From assembly GCA_028554645.1 (NCBI GenBank), contig JAQOOI010000079.1, positions 434,001 to 498,000 of the forward strand: 64,000 nucleotides of DNA, in the 5' to 3' direction. The translations under genes were made by a program, and so were the position numbers. Numbering within the stretch: the first letter of the stretch is position 1; every line of letters begins with the position of its first letter. This stretch comes from Omphalotus guepiniiformis. Taxonomy: Eukaryota; Basidiomycota; Agaricomycetes; Agaricales; Omphalotaceae. The notes under the pieces are model-generated. The model was not told where the DNA came from, ran no database searches, and saw only the letters and a list, made by a program, of their open reading frames with translations. Positions 43,724-56,051 of the stretch are shown one piece after another.

Positions 43724-46550
43724 TCAAGGATTGAACTGATCACACCTTGTAGCTGGCCGCGGCCCAGAAATGCCACAGCCCCTTCTGGCTGCTTTATCCG
43801 TTAATGTGTTATTCAATGACAGGACAACTGAAGCCTTACGTATGCTATGAAGGGTGGGCGTTCTCAAATTGGGTCTAACAATTGACGATTGCCCATTACT
43901 TGGAGTACCAGCAGACGATCCATTGCTGGCTGTTGCGGGCATGTGCTGGATTTTAGCCTTCTTCGGATCTTGTTCAGCCTCAGTACTATCGGATGGCCTT
44001 TTTGTTCCTTGGTTGGCCGTTGCGGCTTTGAGTTGGGCACTTGCTCCTATTGATTCGAATTGAGAAGAGACACCGGAATGACAATCGAGCATACGTACTT
44101 CTTGTTAAAAGTGGAGGTACGGTTGTGTTCTGATTTGGCTGCAAAGTCGAGCCTGAGGGTGCATTCGTGTTCGTCGGTGCTGAAGACCGAGTGGTACCCG
44201 AAGTTGAAGGGGGTAATTTGGAAGGCGCATTTATGGTTGTCGCTGAATAATAAATCAAGTTGACAATTTCGTGCTTGTCAACTTAGAGCATACATACTTC
44301 TTGTTAAACGTGGGGATACGGTAGTGTTCTGACTTGGCCGCAAAGTCGAGGGTGCATTTCCGTTCGTTGGTGCTGAAGACTGAGTAGTACCCGGAATTGA
44401 AGGGGGTAATGTGGAAGGTGAACTTGTGGTCGTCGCTGAATAAATAAATCAGATGAATATCAACAATTTGGTGTCTTCGAACTGAGAAACACGATCAAGC
44501 ATACGTACTTCTTGTTGGAAGTGAGGGTCTAATGATGTTCTGATTTGGCCGCAACGTCGAGGGTGCATTTGTGTTCGTTGGTGTTGAAGACCCAGTAGTA
44601 CCCGAAGTTGAAGGGGCATTTGCAGTTGTCGCTGAAGAATAAATGAGATCAAGGTCAACAAATTGTTACCTGCGACTTACTTTTCACAGTTCCATTCGTA
44701 TTAGAGCTATTCGATTGAAAGGTTTTTAGCTGAGACAGCAACTGCTTCTTTTCATTTTCCACCTCATATAGTCGATCTTTATACTTTGAAAGCAACTGAG
44801 TCGAAGCGTCACTTTGGTTCTTCAGCGTTTGAATCTTAGTATGAGCATCGTCTGCCCATTTCTTGAGAGTCGAAAATAACGGATCGAGCTTGTCTGTGAG
44901 AACGCCCGAAATCGTCTTCGAAGGTGTGCCCACAAATGGAGATGGGTATGCTTTCGCCAGAACTGTCAACAGTGTGAGGAAGGGTGTGAGAGGCCGAAGC
45001 TCATCGTCTTTAATTGTCGCTATGCCATGGTGCACGAGGATGGTGTTAAACTTTTTGATGCGATCGCGGAGTTGTTGGGCTTGGACCATTGAAGCCCGCG
45101 TCGCAGCCTGGCTCTGGGTGAGTTGGCGACGGAACCCGAGGAGAGCCTGCTGTGATACTACTACTCCCGGAGGCTGTTTTGCCCGAGTTTCCGCAGACGC
45201 CAGAGCTTCCTGAGACTTGGTCAAGTCCGCACGAAGAGCGGAGACTGATGTTTCCTTTATCATCAGCTCCTGCTTCGCTTGGGCCTGAGCAGTACGAAGT
45301 GACTCGACTTCGCGTTCCGAATTAGCGAGCTGTCCCTTGACCCTTTCGGTCTCCGTTTCAGCTCTGTTCCTGCTCTCCAGAGCACTCGACAAGTCGGCGA
45401 CTAGGTCTCTGGCTTCCAGTCGTGCAGCTTCAACAGCAGCGTCATGGTCATGCTGGACAGCAAGCCGAACGCTATCAAGACTCTCTACTTCTCCTTCCAA
45501 ACGAGTGACTTCTTGCTTGAGCCGTGCAACGTCCTGCTGTGAAGCAGAAAGAGCTTCTGCTCTCTCGGAAGAGTCGCTCCGCAGATGCTCGCACTCACGT
45601 TTAAGCTGAGATACCTCCTTCTGTGCGGCATCTTCAGCATCTCTCCGAGCAGAGATCTCCACCTTGAGTCCACGTATCTCTTCCCTCAAGCGTGCCGTCT
45701 CGCCTTCAACACTCTTCGCAGCGACTAACTCGTTCGCTTGATTCTGGATCACCTCCACGCACTTCGCCAGCTCCTCTTCCAAATATCCCACCTTCGTCCT
45801 GAGTTCTCGAAGTTGAGTTGGCTCCTTTTGCGCGGCATCTTCAGCATCTCTCCGAGCAGACAGCTCCACCTGGAGTCCATTAATTTCTTCCCTCAAGCGT
45901 GCGGTCTCGCCTTCAAGACTCTTCGCAACGACCAACTCGTTCGCTTGATTCTGGTTAACCTCCACTGACTTTGCCAGCTCCTCTTCCAAATCTTCCACCT
46001 TCTCCCTAAGTTCTCGAGACGTAACATCATTAGCTTCCCGAAGATCCTCCAGCTCTTTCCGAGCCAACATCCCACGTTCCATAGCCAAAGCGTTAGCACC
46101 ACTGATATAATTCCTCAAAGCCGCAATTTCAGCATTTGCCAAATCTACTTGTTCCGCGTCTTGGGAAGCCCTAGCTTGAAGTACTTGTACCTCCTTCCTA
46201 ACCTCCTCAAGCTGCGATTTCGTCTCTTCAAATTCGCGTTCCTTCGCTTCCATCTCAGAAACATGCTCGGATCGCAGAGCCTCTATCTCTACATCAGAAC
46301 TTCTTCGCGTTTGTTCACTTTGTGAAGCCTCCGTGTGAGCAGTAATCAAAGCATCACGAAAATCTTCCAGCTTCGACTCTAACGCGATAATCCTTTGCTG
46401 GTGCACCAACGAAACTCGAGCGCACTCATCTTGGATTAATTGGAGAAAGAGATTAGCGCCCTTGTTTATGGCAGTCGAAGGAAGCGGCTGAGACATGGAC
46501 TGAGACAGGAGGAAGGTGTTACGTAATGGACGTAATCGCCTACATGTCAT
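43724..46550 (-). CDS. Long coiled-coil protein with repeated C-terminal exons
   Basis: The first exon (46550-44691) encodes about 620 residues of nearly continuous heptads rich in Glu, Leu, Arg and Ala. It includes a near-duplicate pair of blocks beginning VGYLEEELAKCVEVIQNQANE and VEDLEEELAKSVEVNQNQANE. MSQPLPSTAINKG at 46496 is an equally good start. A globular-looking segment (LRPLTPFLTLLTVLAKAYP, then SGVLTDKLDPLFSTLKKWAD) follows. Three tandem exons of 123, 138 and 144 nt then encode Thr/Ser/Pro/Asn-rich repeats. The last exons are Ser/Asn/Lys-rich with a basic KRPSDSTEAEQDPKKAK that looks like a nuclear localisation signal. A nuclear pore or spindle-type scaffold role is possible but unproven. 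I do not recognise a named family. Confidence 0.7.
44099..44631 (-). repeat. Three tandemly duplicated exon-intron units
   Basis: Exons at 44509-44631, 44298-44435 and 44099-44242 share most of their sequence (each begins CGAC.AC in the coding sense and ends LTR or LPTR), and the intervening introns are also similar. All lengths are multiples of three and all introns have the same phase, so copies can be added or lost without a frameshift. Confidence 0.85.
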
Positions 46551-47357
46551 TCCCGCTATCCAGAAATAAGAGCAACAGATACTGATACTGGGATATTGAT
46601 TTCCTAGTGCTACAATTCAATACAATGTATCGCGATCAAAGCTGTGAGACTGAAGAGAAACGTCGTGAAACCGTCAAGAAAGAAAGGAAGGAAAAAGTAT
46701 CCAGAAGCGAAGACACAGACACCTCGAATCCCTCCAATGTCCAAGGAAGGCTTCCGAGAAATTCGAGGACAACACCCCAGAGAGAGAGAAACTGCAAAGA
46801 AATGTAAGCCAATAATATAAACTAAGACGATAATCAATAAAAAAAGACACAAAAAGTCGAGGAATGACAACCGAAAAGATAAAAGAACACAGTGTGAATG
46901 CACACGTCAAATATCGGGGCAATACAACGGGGTATAAAGATTCCAATATCACTTTTTTTTCCGAAAAGAGATGCATAAGCCCAACGTGGGCATGCAAATG
47001 AAGGACGAAGTCGAGCTGGTCACACCATCCTGGTGCGCCTACAGTGCAAAGACGACAAACACTCTATCGTCTAGCCAATGGCCGCCAACCTGGCCGAACC
47101 CAGCCAGCATCTTCTATTCTACTTGCGGCTCCTAGATAAAAATCCGGAAGGAAGGTTACCCAGTCTGCCCCCAACTAGCACGTCACCAAATTGTCCTCGT
47201 CCACCACAGCTCCCCATATGAGGAGAATAGTCTGGGGGCGTGAAGCGCTGCAACTTATGCGCAACATAGACAACAGACAGGGGGTGGGGGAGGGGAAACA
47301 CGAATCCACGAAAGCCAAAGCAAAACAAGCCAGCAAATAATTTAGACAACAAGCTCC
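46551..47357. other. Intergenic region between two minus-strand genes
   Basis: Promoter of the coiled-coil gene and 3' UTR of the phosphodiesterase gene. Only short, featureless open frames were seen. Confidence 0.5.
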
Positions 47358-50300
47358 CTAAACAGGTAAACCTTGCGGTTGTACCTCCCTAGGATGAGGT
47401 TGAGCAACCACAATCGTCGACTTCCTCGTTAACTTGCGGACGGTCGATGTTGTTTCACCATTGATGGCAACCGAAGGCACCGTAAAAGCAGCATCAGCTC
47501 CTCCTGTCCCGCCTAACGCAGCCGGACTTGTCATTGGAGGTGGAGGGAGCACAACAAGTCGCGAAGTCGACTGGCCCTGAGAGTGTGACGAATGCTCAGT
47601 CCCGCGCAGAGTAGATCCCACGCCACCCTCACGCACCTCCTCCACCTCACCCACGCTCGGACTCCACGAATTTCGACTTAACATCGACCTTTTCTTCCTC
47701 AATCCTGCACCCGCACTCTCCGCCGCGGCCCTGAACGCAGCATGCGTGTCAGGTACAGCTGAAGACACTGAGCTTATATTGGAGTGATGGTGATGTCCGT
47801 TCTCGTTGCAAGCATTCTGGCTGTTGTACCCATTAGCGGAGGAGATACTCGCCGCCGCCGCTTGACCGAATTTGAAGCTCCCATTCAGTCCACTGAAAGC
47901 CCTCTTTCGGCTGCTGCTACAGCTACATGCCCCATGGACCTCACTCTCAACACTGCCCGTAGTGCTGTAGGCAACGACACCGCTGGCGGCACTAGTTTTT
48001 CTACTCCGGCACCTTGCAGCAGTGGTACCAGTAACGGCCACCTCAAACCCGGCCTTACTGCAACTCCTACTCCGCACACCGGGCCAGTCCTCCAGAACAG
48101 AATGATACTCTGACTCGCTTGAAGGAGAAAAGAATGCTGACGAGCCGGAAGCACTATCGCATGGTGAAGCAGGCTCAGATAATGACTCTGAATCCCGATC
48201 TGTACCAGCGCCAGCGCCCGGACCAAAATCTTCCAGGGAGGTTGTTATGGAAGTTCGAGGACGTTGATAAACCGAGACTTCCGACTGCTGCTGTTTATCG
48301 CCCATATAAGTAGGCCACACCAGCGTCACACTCGTCGCTGTCGACGTGCAACTCGACTGGGGCTTCCCTTCTTCATCCTCACCCTCTATGTCCACAGCTC
48401 GCATCCTCAACTCGTTCTCGATCTCCTGGGGAGCCGGCTGTAACGGTAATGATGTAGGACTATCCAGCCTCACATCATCAAATTGCTCCGCATGCGCGAC
48501 GTTCCGGTATGGATGGTGCTTAGGAAGAGCAAGAGGGAACGCGGTGAGATAATCATCCCGGCGGAAGCGAACGGGAGGAGAAGTTCCGGAGGAAGACGCC
48601 AACGACGACAAGGACCTCGGGCCCGATAAGTCTGGATCCGAGCTAGGCTCATTCGCGTTGACAATAGACACAGCTTCCTTTGCTTCTGCTTGCTTCTCCA
48701 GCTCTGCCCTCCGCGAATCCCATAGCCGGAGGTTATCCTCGCATTGGTCGAGATGAGGTTGTAATTCTAAAACACGACGCCGTTTAACAAAAAATGACAG
48801 AAGAAGATAAGATCACATACCCGGCACGGCTTCGACAATTAATTCTAGTAACGGCCTGGCAAACGTTTTGATGAAAAACACCTGGGACTTCGCCTCGCTT
48901 AGAGGGTCATCCGAGGACTGCACAGTGCATGGCAGATCCATACACCGTTCCAGCATCGCCTGCGATGTCCATTCACCCATGAGAGCTGCTGCCCAGTGCT
49001 GAGAGACGTGATACGGTCGACTCTACAAGAACATCGGAAGGGTTTCAAAACTTGCCCAGAGACTTGAAAAACGGGGCGACAACTCACTGGATTGCTGATA
49101 TCCGCACATTTCATGATAGCTTGACATATAAGCACTTGCCTCCTCCACAGCTGATTTTCTCCTTCCTTGCTAATCCTTTCCTCCCTCGTGGGATACTCCT
49201 TCCCATCCTCAACAACCCGCCTGAAGTTTTCCATGAATGCCCCATGCACACTCATATCCGTAGCAAGCACCGTCTCCGACAGCAGCTTTCGTACCCTCTG
49301 GCCCCCGAAATCGTCCAGTAACTGGCCGAGCCCATGGTGCCGCATCACCCGCAGGAGCAGACTGCAATGCATTTGCTCCAGCGCTGATTTGCCATCGTAC
49401 ACCATTGAAAGGGGTGCCTCGGCATTTTTCATGAACAGATTCGTGAAACCCGGGTGAGCAACGTCGTGACCGATAGCGACGATGTAAGTGACGAAGAGCT
49501 CTTGTGCCCCGAGACAGGTCATCAAGGGTCCACTATCAAACGCTCGATCACACTTCCATGTGCGTTCAGGGTCTTGATCGAGCAGAATCGAAACTGGGGG
49601 CACCATGCTAGCAGATCGAAGGAAAATGTAACAGCATTGCAGGACATCGAGAGCGTGTTCGAAATTGTGATAAGTGTTTTCCCACCTGTATATGCGCCGA
49701 AGGTGGTGGATGAGGGGGTATATTTGGTCTAAAATGAAGAGTTAGCACTAGTTCAGTTACGTATGAAGCACGAGCGGTGTGGGGCCCATTTAACCGTTTC
49801 GATGGGCAAAGGCATCACTTGTCTGCATATCCCAGCGGATGATATATATCCCGGCAGCTTAGTGGGTGTTGCTCGCCCTTGGGAGGGACAATTCGGTCCT
49901 GTGACCCGCACCGCAGGCTTGGAAATGAAGTGTGAAAAAAAAAACCAACTCACTGAGGGAAACGCCCACTGATTCCTGCATGCCTTCAATACGGAAAAGA
50001 GCCTCGAAAAGAATCATGGTGCACGAGAGAACTTCTTCATCGGGGAGCTTATGCGGCTCAAAATTCCAGCTGTCCAGAGAGTGGATCAATCTAGCACGGG
50101 TTTCGGCTGGCAGGTCTGTCAGGGCGCTGTTTAATGGGCAATAAAGTTGTCAGTTAACGCCATAGAGATATATGAAAATATGAAGGCTAACGCACAATTC
50201 AGCACCACGCTCGTTGACGGCGTTGAGCGTTTCGTTATACATATCGCTCAAGAGTTCAGCAAAACGAGTGCTGTTAATTTTACCAGGATAGAGCGATAAG

Positions 50301-50439
50301 CCTTTCGAAGAGACAACAACGTAGATAAAACGCACTGAATTTCACAAGAATAACCAAGCCATCCCTGTCCAAAACCACTTCCAGCGGTAGCGAGATGTAA
50401 GCCTCCAATGTCGGCGCTACGAGGGCGAGTATGCTTCAT
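47358..50439 (-). CDS. 3',5'-cyclic-nucleotide phosphodiesterase, class I, with long disordered tail
   Basis: Hydrolyses cAMP (or cGMP) and so damps the cAMP/PKA pathway. The start at 50439 gives MKHTRPRSADIGGLHLATAG. Later exons carry KINSTRFAELLSDMYNETLN and EFALTDLPAETRARL. The catalytic domain has HNFEHALDVLQ, IGHDVAHPGFTNLFM, HCSLLLRVMRHHG and MKCADISNPSRPYHV, so the metal-binding His and Asp residues are present. Introns join cleanly, for example ISNP-SRPYHV and EAVP-ELQPHLDQ. The domain ends near LRLWDSRRAELEKQ. About 440 further residues (48671-47358) are Ser/Pro/Gly-rich and apparently disordered, ending LTRKSTIVVAQPHPREVQ plus PQGLPV. The splice at the end of exon 1 is uncertain. 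Tails of this type in fungal PDE proteins are poorly conserved. Confidence 0.9.
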
Positions 50440-52720
50440 GCAGAGTGGGAAGTCGAAGAGCTTATCTTCAGCGAATATAGGGGAGATCCGGAGTCTAAAG
50501 CTGAGGATATCTCAAGATGAGAATACTGAGGAGAAGAGAGTAGAAAATACAAGGACAGGCAGGGGGAATACAAGGACAAGTTGGAATTTGGTGGGCGATC
50601 TCGGTCGCGTGGAAGTTGATGGGGGCTCTCTCGTGGCAATCGCGTGGGCGGGTCTCAGCTGAGATAGCGTGGCTTGTGCCTCCTTATTATATCCCACTGT
50701 TTGTTTGTCTCCTCTCAAATTCTCTCACAAATCTTTTTTTTCCCTTCGCGCCTTTTTTTTTCTTCTTCTAGGCTATGCTACGTAGCATGAGTCTTGACCA
50801 GTGCTTTTAGCTCAGACCAGCGCGCGCAGTTCTTTTTATTGTACTGTTTGTTTCTCGACTCACTAACTGCGATTGTCGCTTAATTTGAAGAGCCCAGGGC
50901 CAAATCATTCTCCTTGACAGGTATTTGACAATATATCTTGTCAGACAGGGAAAGTAAACAACGGTACTTTTTGCTGATCCTGTGATGGATGGTCTAAACT
51001 GTAACAGATTCGGCTTGTGTCTAGATAAGGATAGGTGTGTGACGGGAAACATTGTTTGGCCTTGGCTTCTGACTGTAGTCTCCCCGGGATCAGTGCATAT
51101 TGTCGAAGAGCTATGTGGTCGCTAAGAAGCGATGGAACATCATCATATACTCCTGCGCATGCTTATCCTCACAAATTATGGCCATATGAAGTTAGTTGAA
51201 CCTTCATATCATGAGCATTCACTTGCCCGGCCCGCTTCGAGCCGCTCTGATGTATTCATCACTATCTTGTCACCACCGACTCGGACTCCCCCAGATTGAA
51301 CAGCCCGCATTCCCGTCACAGGACTTAACTTGATCCCTCAAGCTTCCTCTGACATCTAAAATCTTCTTGAAAATCTCCTGTCACCACCACTACTTATCAG
51401 CTGGGTGTACATACGGTGCCGTACATTCGTCCTTTCCGCTCATGCCAGGCTTCCCAAGTAAATGGTTCTCCCGCGTTTTGATCGAGGAGTGGAACATAGC
51501 ATCCATTTCATCAGTTATACAAGGTTATACATAGCATCGCCGGGGCGGGGGCGTAAGTAATCAACCTTGATCTGTTGGATGTAAAATGTCAATTTCTCCG
51601 GGAAGTTTTGTGTTTGTCCTCCTTTCTTCCTATCGCCGGTGGAGGATGCAATGAGCGAAAGTGACCCACCAACGACTCAACGAGCCATGATTGGTCTCAA
51701 ATACTCAAGTATTCAGACCGGATCCACTAAGTACTCGGTGCGCACTGTATGTATCCTTCTGTCCTCCACACACGCATCCTTATACATCACGTAACTTCCC
51801 TCTCTATTCAGGTCAAGTCAAAGAACTAACTACGCTCTTCTCGGTCGTCCTTACGCGTCGTTCAAGACGGCTGCGTCTCACTTCCGACTCCGAACATGCG
51901 AAACAAGTAAATTTGACTTCTTTCAAGTACGCCCAAAGTGCCAGGAAGAATGACGAGGTGCATACACCGACACTGAGCGCTCTACGAGGGCGATGCAACT
52001 GATTTCCGCAGGCCGAAGTCGTCGTGCCCTTCATGGCAAGATCCAGCTGAAGCTTTTCATGTGAACGAGCATACTCTTACGCCTTGCATACATCAACGAT
52101 TCCTCCTCCTGTTTCAAACACAGCGTACGACTCTGAGCTTCCCAACCCAACCCAACCTGCACGTTCCTTCGTTGTCTTTTACCTTTTTTCCATGTTCAAT
52201 CCTATCTTTCTCTCTCGATTCAAAACGAGTCCGAAGTCGGTCTCAGGCAGGACTCCATACGTAGACCGTGCGTGCTTCAACTTAGTTCTTCAAGTTGAAA
52301 GTTCTGAGCTCAATCGTCACAAGCACCCCTAGCCTGAGGATTCGAATGCACACACACTGAACAGCCGGCTCACTGACGCTCAGTCCAGACCTCTGAGCAA
52401 TTACTACATACAAGACCCTCGATGTTACTTAACTTAGCACAAACCCAGGGTAGCAGCTGACTCATACCTGACAAACCCTGTCGAATCCCACCAGTATCGG
52501 CATTCGCAGGGCATTCGTCACCTCACCTCACCTCTGCATAACGCATTCGTCACTTCTGTGGCCGATCGCTGGTCGGACACGGCATTTCCGACGGTACACC
52601 CTGCGGTGCAAGTATATCATATCTCTCTGATATATTGGTGTATATATATAGAAGAAGAAGAAAGAAGAAGTTGAATCCCATCTACATACCAGAAACACAG
52701 AATCTCTTGAACCCGTTGAA
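50440..52720. other. 2.3-kb divergent intergenic region
   Basis: Contains the phosphodiesterase 5' region and the promoter of the NmrA-like gene; a TATA-like tatatatatag lies at about 52640-52650, about 75 bp before its ATG. Short repeats (three cccaa copies near 52141, three ctcac copies near 52520) were noticed. No gene is supported. Confidence 0.45.
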
Positions 52721-54424
52721 ATGTCCTCCGGCGAGTCGAAAACTGTCATTGTTCTTACCGGCGCCACAGGTGAGCGAGCCAAATCGCGCTCCTCAGGTTA
52801 GAACCCTTACTTCCAACGCTCACTCTACATATCCCCCCCAGGCTACATCGGCGGCTCAATCCTCCAACGTTTCCTATCCCGCCCCGACATATCCACCCTC
52901 GACATCCGAGCCATCATACGTTCGCCAGAAAAAGCAGCTAAACTCCAAGCCCAAGCCGCCGCTTCTTCCTTCGGACTCGGAGTCACGGTTACACCGATTG
53001 TGGGGTCTCATGATGATGCGGAATTGATGGAGAGAGTTTGTGGGGAGGCTGATGTGGTTATTGCTGCGGTGAGTTCCTTGAAGTTGCGAGGGGATTCGTT
53101 TTTATTGAAGGGGTGACCTTTGATCCACTGGTACTACGTACTACGTATGTAGGCGGACTGTGATAACCTCGATGCAGCCAAGTTCACATTGAAAGGTCTT
53201 AAGAAGCGTTTTGAGGCTACGGGGAAGAAACCTATTCTCATTCATACCGTGCGTACCGTTACTTCTGTTCTTTATTCTTGGCATTCATTCATTCATTTGA
53301 TACTCTCCCACTAACTTCCCATCATCATGTATCACACACACACTCTCTCTAGTCAGGCACGGGTACGTTAATCAACGCGCTGCTGACTTCAAGTACTCAA
53401 AAAAGAGATTCCACAATCAACAGGTGTCTACGTCGACTGGGCCGAAGGAAAACTCGCAACTGAAAACTTCTACAACGACACCGACTCTGACAAGATAAAC
53501 TCTCTACCAAACGACGCTCCACATCGACCTATCGATTTAGAAGTCATATCTGGTGATACCGCAGGTACTTACTACTTCCTCTTCTCTCCCTCCCTCCCTC
53601 CCTCCCTCCCCCTCTCCGTCCTTCCCGCCTAGGCTGCTGACATCAAACATGGGGTATCTGATTATTACTATTGTTGTTGTTGTTGTTGTTGTTGTTACGG
53701 TGACTTGAGCAGGCTACGTCAACACATACATAATCTTCCCACCAACAGTCTGGGGTCTCGCCAAAGGTCCTCTATTCGAGCAAGGAATCTCACATAACGC
53801 TTCTATCCAAGTTCCTGTTGTGATTAAAGCAGCTTTGGATCGAGGACAAGGTGGGATGATGAATGAGGGTAAAAACTATTGGCCTCTTGTTGAGATTTCC
53901 GAACGTAAGTACGGTATTACTTCACGTAGTTCCCGTTCTGTGTACTTACTTATTGTCACTTGTCACTTGTACTCAGTTGCCGACCTCTACAGCATCTTAT
54001 TCGATGCTGCCCGGAGCGATAACCCAAAGGCAGGTCACGGTCGGAATGGGTACTACAATGCCATTCATGGGGAGTTTACCGCGTATGAGCTAGCTGTGAC
54101 TATATCTAAAGTGCTTGTGGAGCTGGGGAAGGGAACAAGCACCGAGGCCAAGTCGTTTACGCAGGAAGAATTAACAAAGTACTTTGGGGTACGTCCCATC
54201 TCATGCTCTATCTTTTATTTCTTTTCTGCTGCCTCATGCTGTAACTCACAAATATCCCACAGCCCTGGGCACCATTCTTTGGCACGAATTCACGCGGCCT
54301 AGCTGATCGTTCTAAATCACTTGGATGGGCTCCTGTAAAAGGGAAAGCTGAATTTCTCGCTTCTATTAAGCCTGAGACAGAGGCAATAATTGCCCAAGGA
54401 GGAGGATATGGGGTGGGTCGGTGA
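52721..54424 (+). CDS. NmrA-like/atypical SDR NAD(P)-binding protein
   Basis: The start at 52721 reads MSSGESKTVIVLTGAT. The glycine-rich dinucleotide site continues across an intron as GATGYIGGSIL. Next come RAIIRSPEKAAKLQ, VIAA-ADCDNLDAAKFTLKGL, and HTSGTGVYVDW, which needs a 10-nt micro-exon (53353-53362). The later parts are GYVNTYIIFPPTVWGLAKG, ADLYSILFDAA and the C-terminal PWAPFFGTNSRGLADRS, with TGA at 54422-54424. This is the fungal NAD(P)-binding family related to NmrA and to nucleoside-diphosphate-sugar epimerases; members act as redox-sensing regulators or reductases, and the substrate cannot be read here. Introns contain a ccctcc/tccc run (about 53587-53612) and a gtt microsatellite (about 53672-53696). 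Confidence 0.85.
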
Positions 54425-56051
54425 TTTAGTGATTAGTGAATTCATGTATCTGGTTAATTTCGATGAAGTAATCTTGGTTCAATTCGACGGCTTTGTACAT
54501 CTAGACAACTTCATGCAAATACAAGTCGGAATAAAAAGGGATCGTACATAATACATGCAATCATGTGCCCGATAGTAACATCCAGCTCATAACTTCTTTA
54601 CTTCTTCAGGCCGACCATCGCATTTTTTTTGACCAAAGGCACCGCAGAAGGCTCACTTCAATTCCCAATTAACCTGGTTTGCCCTTTGCAAATGATCACG
54701 TCCGTACGAAAGTCGAAGGGTAAGGTTCAGGCGTAATATTGCGCGGGATGCGGGTGGCGTACGTTTGTAACAGATCGATATCATTGCAAGACTGGCTCAG
54801 CTGAACAAAAAAGACCCTAGCGCTCCCTAGCGACGTCCCGGCCGACGACGGCAGATAGTATCGCCATGGTAGGCGTAATCGATAAGGAAGAAGTGGGGGG
54901 TGGTCAGAGAAGGGTGGCGGTCCAGAACAGAGCCATCTTGACACGCGGACCTCCGTATGGAATTCGATGTGTTTCGAGCCAGCTCGTACTGAGAGCATTG
55001 CCAAGTTTCCCGAGAGGCCTACCGAGATTTCGGAAAGTCTTGACAGGCGTGGAGACAACGAACTTTTTCGAACATCACAGGACAACGAGGGTTTGCATGG
55101 AGGAGCTTGAAAATATACAGGACTTGTTCCTAACAGCGTAGAGGTGGTGCTAATGAGTGATGGTTGAGATGTAGATCCGACAGTGGGTTACCAGACGGGG
55201 TGTAACACGGGAGTTTTCGGAACTGCGTTGGTCAGTGCTGCGTCGAGGCCCTGAATGTTTTGCGATGTTCAGGAAAAGAAAGATTAGAAGGGCATGCTTA
55301 CTCACAGTAATCTCACATGCCAGTAGTTGTTACAATCAACTCGCAGTAATTCATGAGCACCAGCGACCTCCAGTAGGAAGCGTTTCTTGAGTTTCTTGAG
55401 TGTTGGACGGTTGATGGAAAGCGTTCCAGGATTATCACCGATTATCACCAGGAAGTGAGCCACGTATTCTCTATAGAGCTAGGGGGACATATGCGGAACA
55501 TTGAAGAGGAAAGATTGTAGAGAGAAATATCAGGTGGCGGTAACAAAGGAAGGATAAAAATGCCTCGTAGGGTGTTATATACGGGCAGAAAGTCGGAACT
55601 TGAATTTTACCCTCCAGGAGCATAAGGCATTTTTGCTCGCCGCAATTATGCGATTGGCTAATGGACTCTCAAGCGCTCAAGAAGCGCTCAAGCTTGGTTT
55701 TCCGAAACTCACACTACAACTCACACCTCACCTTTTAGACGAGTCCGAGTCACTTCTGGCTCATACTGTTGAGTTGACGCAGAATGTTCTAATTTTGTGG
55801 TTCCATTCAACTCGTGCGCGGCAAGCGCCTAGCACCTCTTGCTCAGCGTCTTCCACCATCTTCACTAGTTGACGGCGTTGAGCGCGCATCCAGAGTCTAC
55901 ATGACATGCTGTATTGGTAGCTTAGGTTAGATATAATGACTCGGACGCTCCAAGCGGCAGGTGAGCAATTCCACCAAGTCTCGCATAAATAGCTAACTCT
56001 TTTTTCGCAAGGTACTAGGTACTTCTATTGTATCTTTCAAATTGACTTCAT
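54425..56051. other. 1.6-kb gene-free region
   Basis: Short open frames on both strands (for example 54866-55141 plus and 55600-55872 plus) show no domains. Repeated atgag/agcgctcaag words occur near 55660-55690. Nothing is assigned. Confidence 0.4.
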
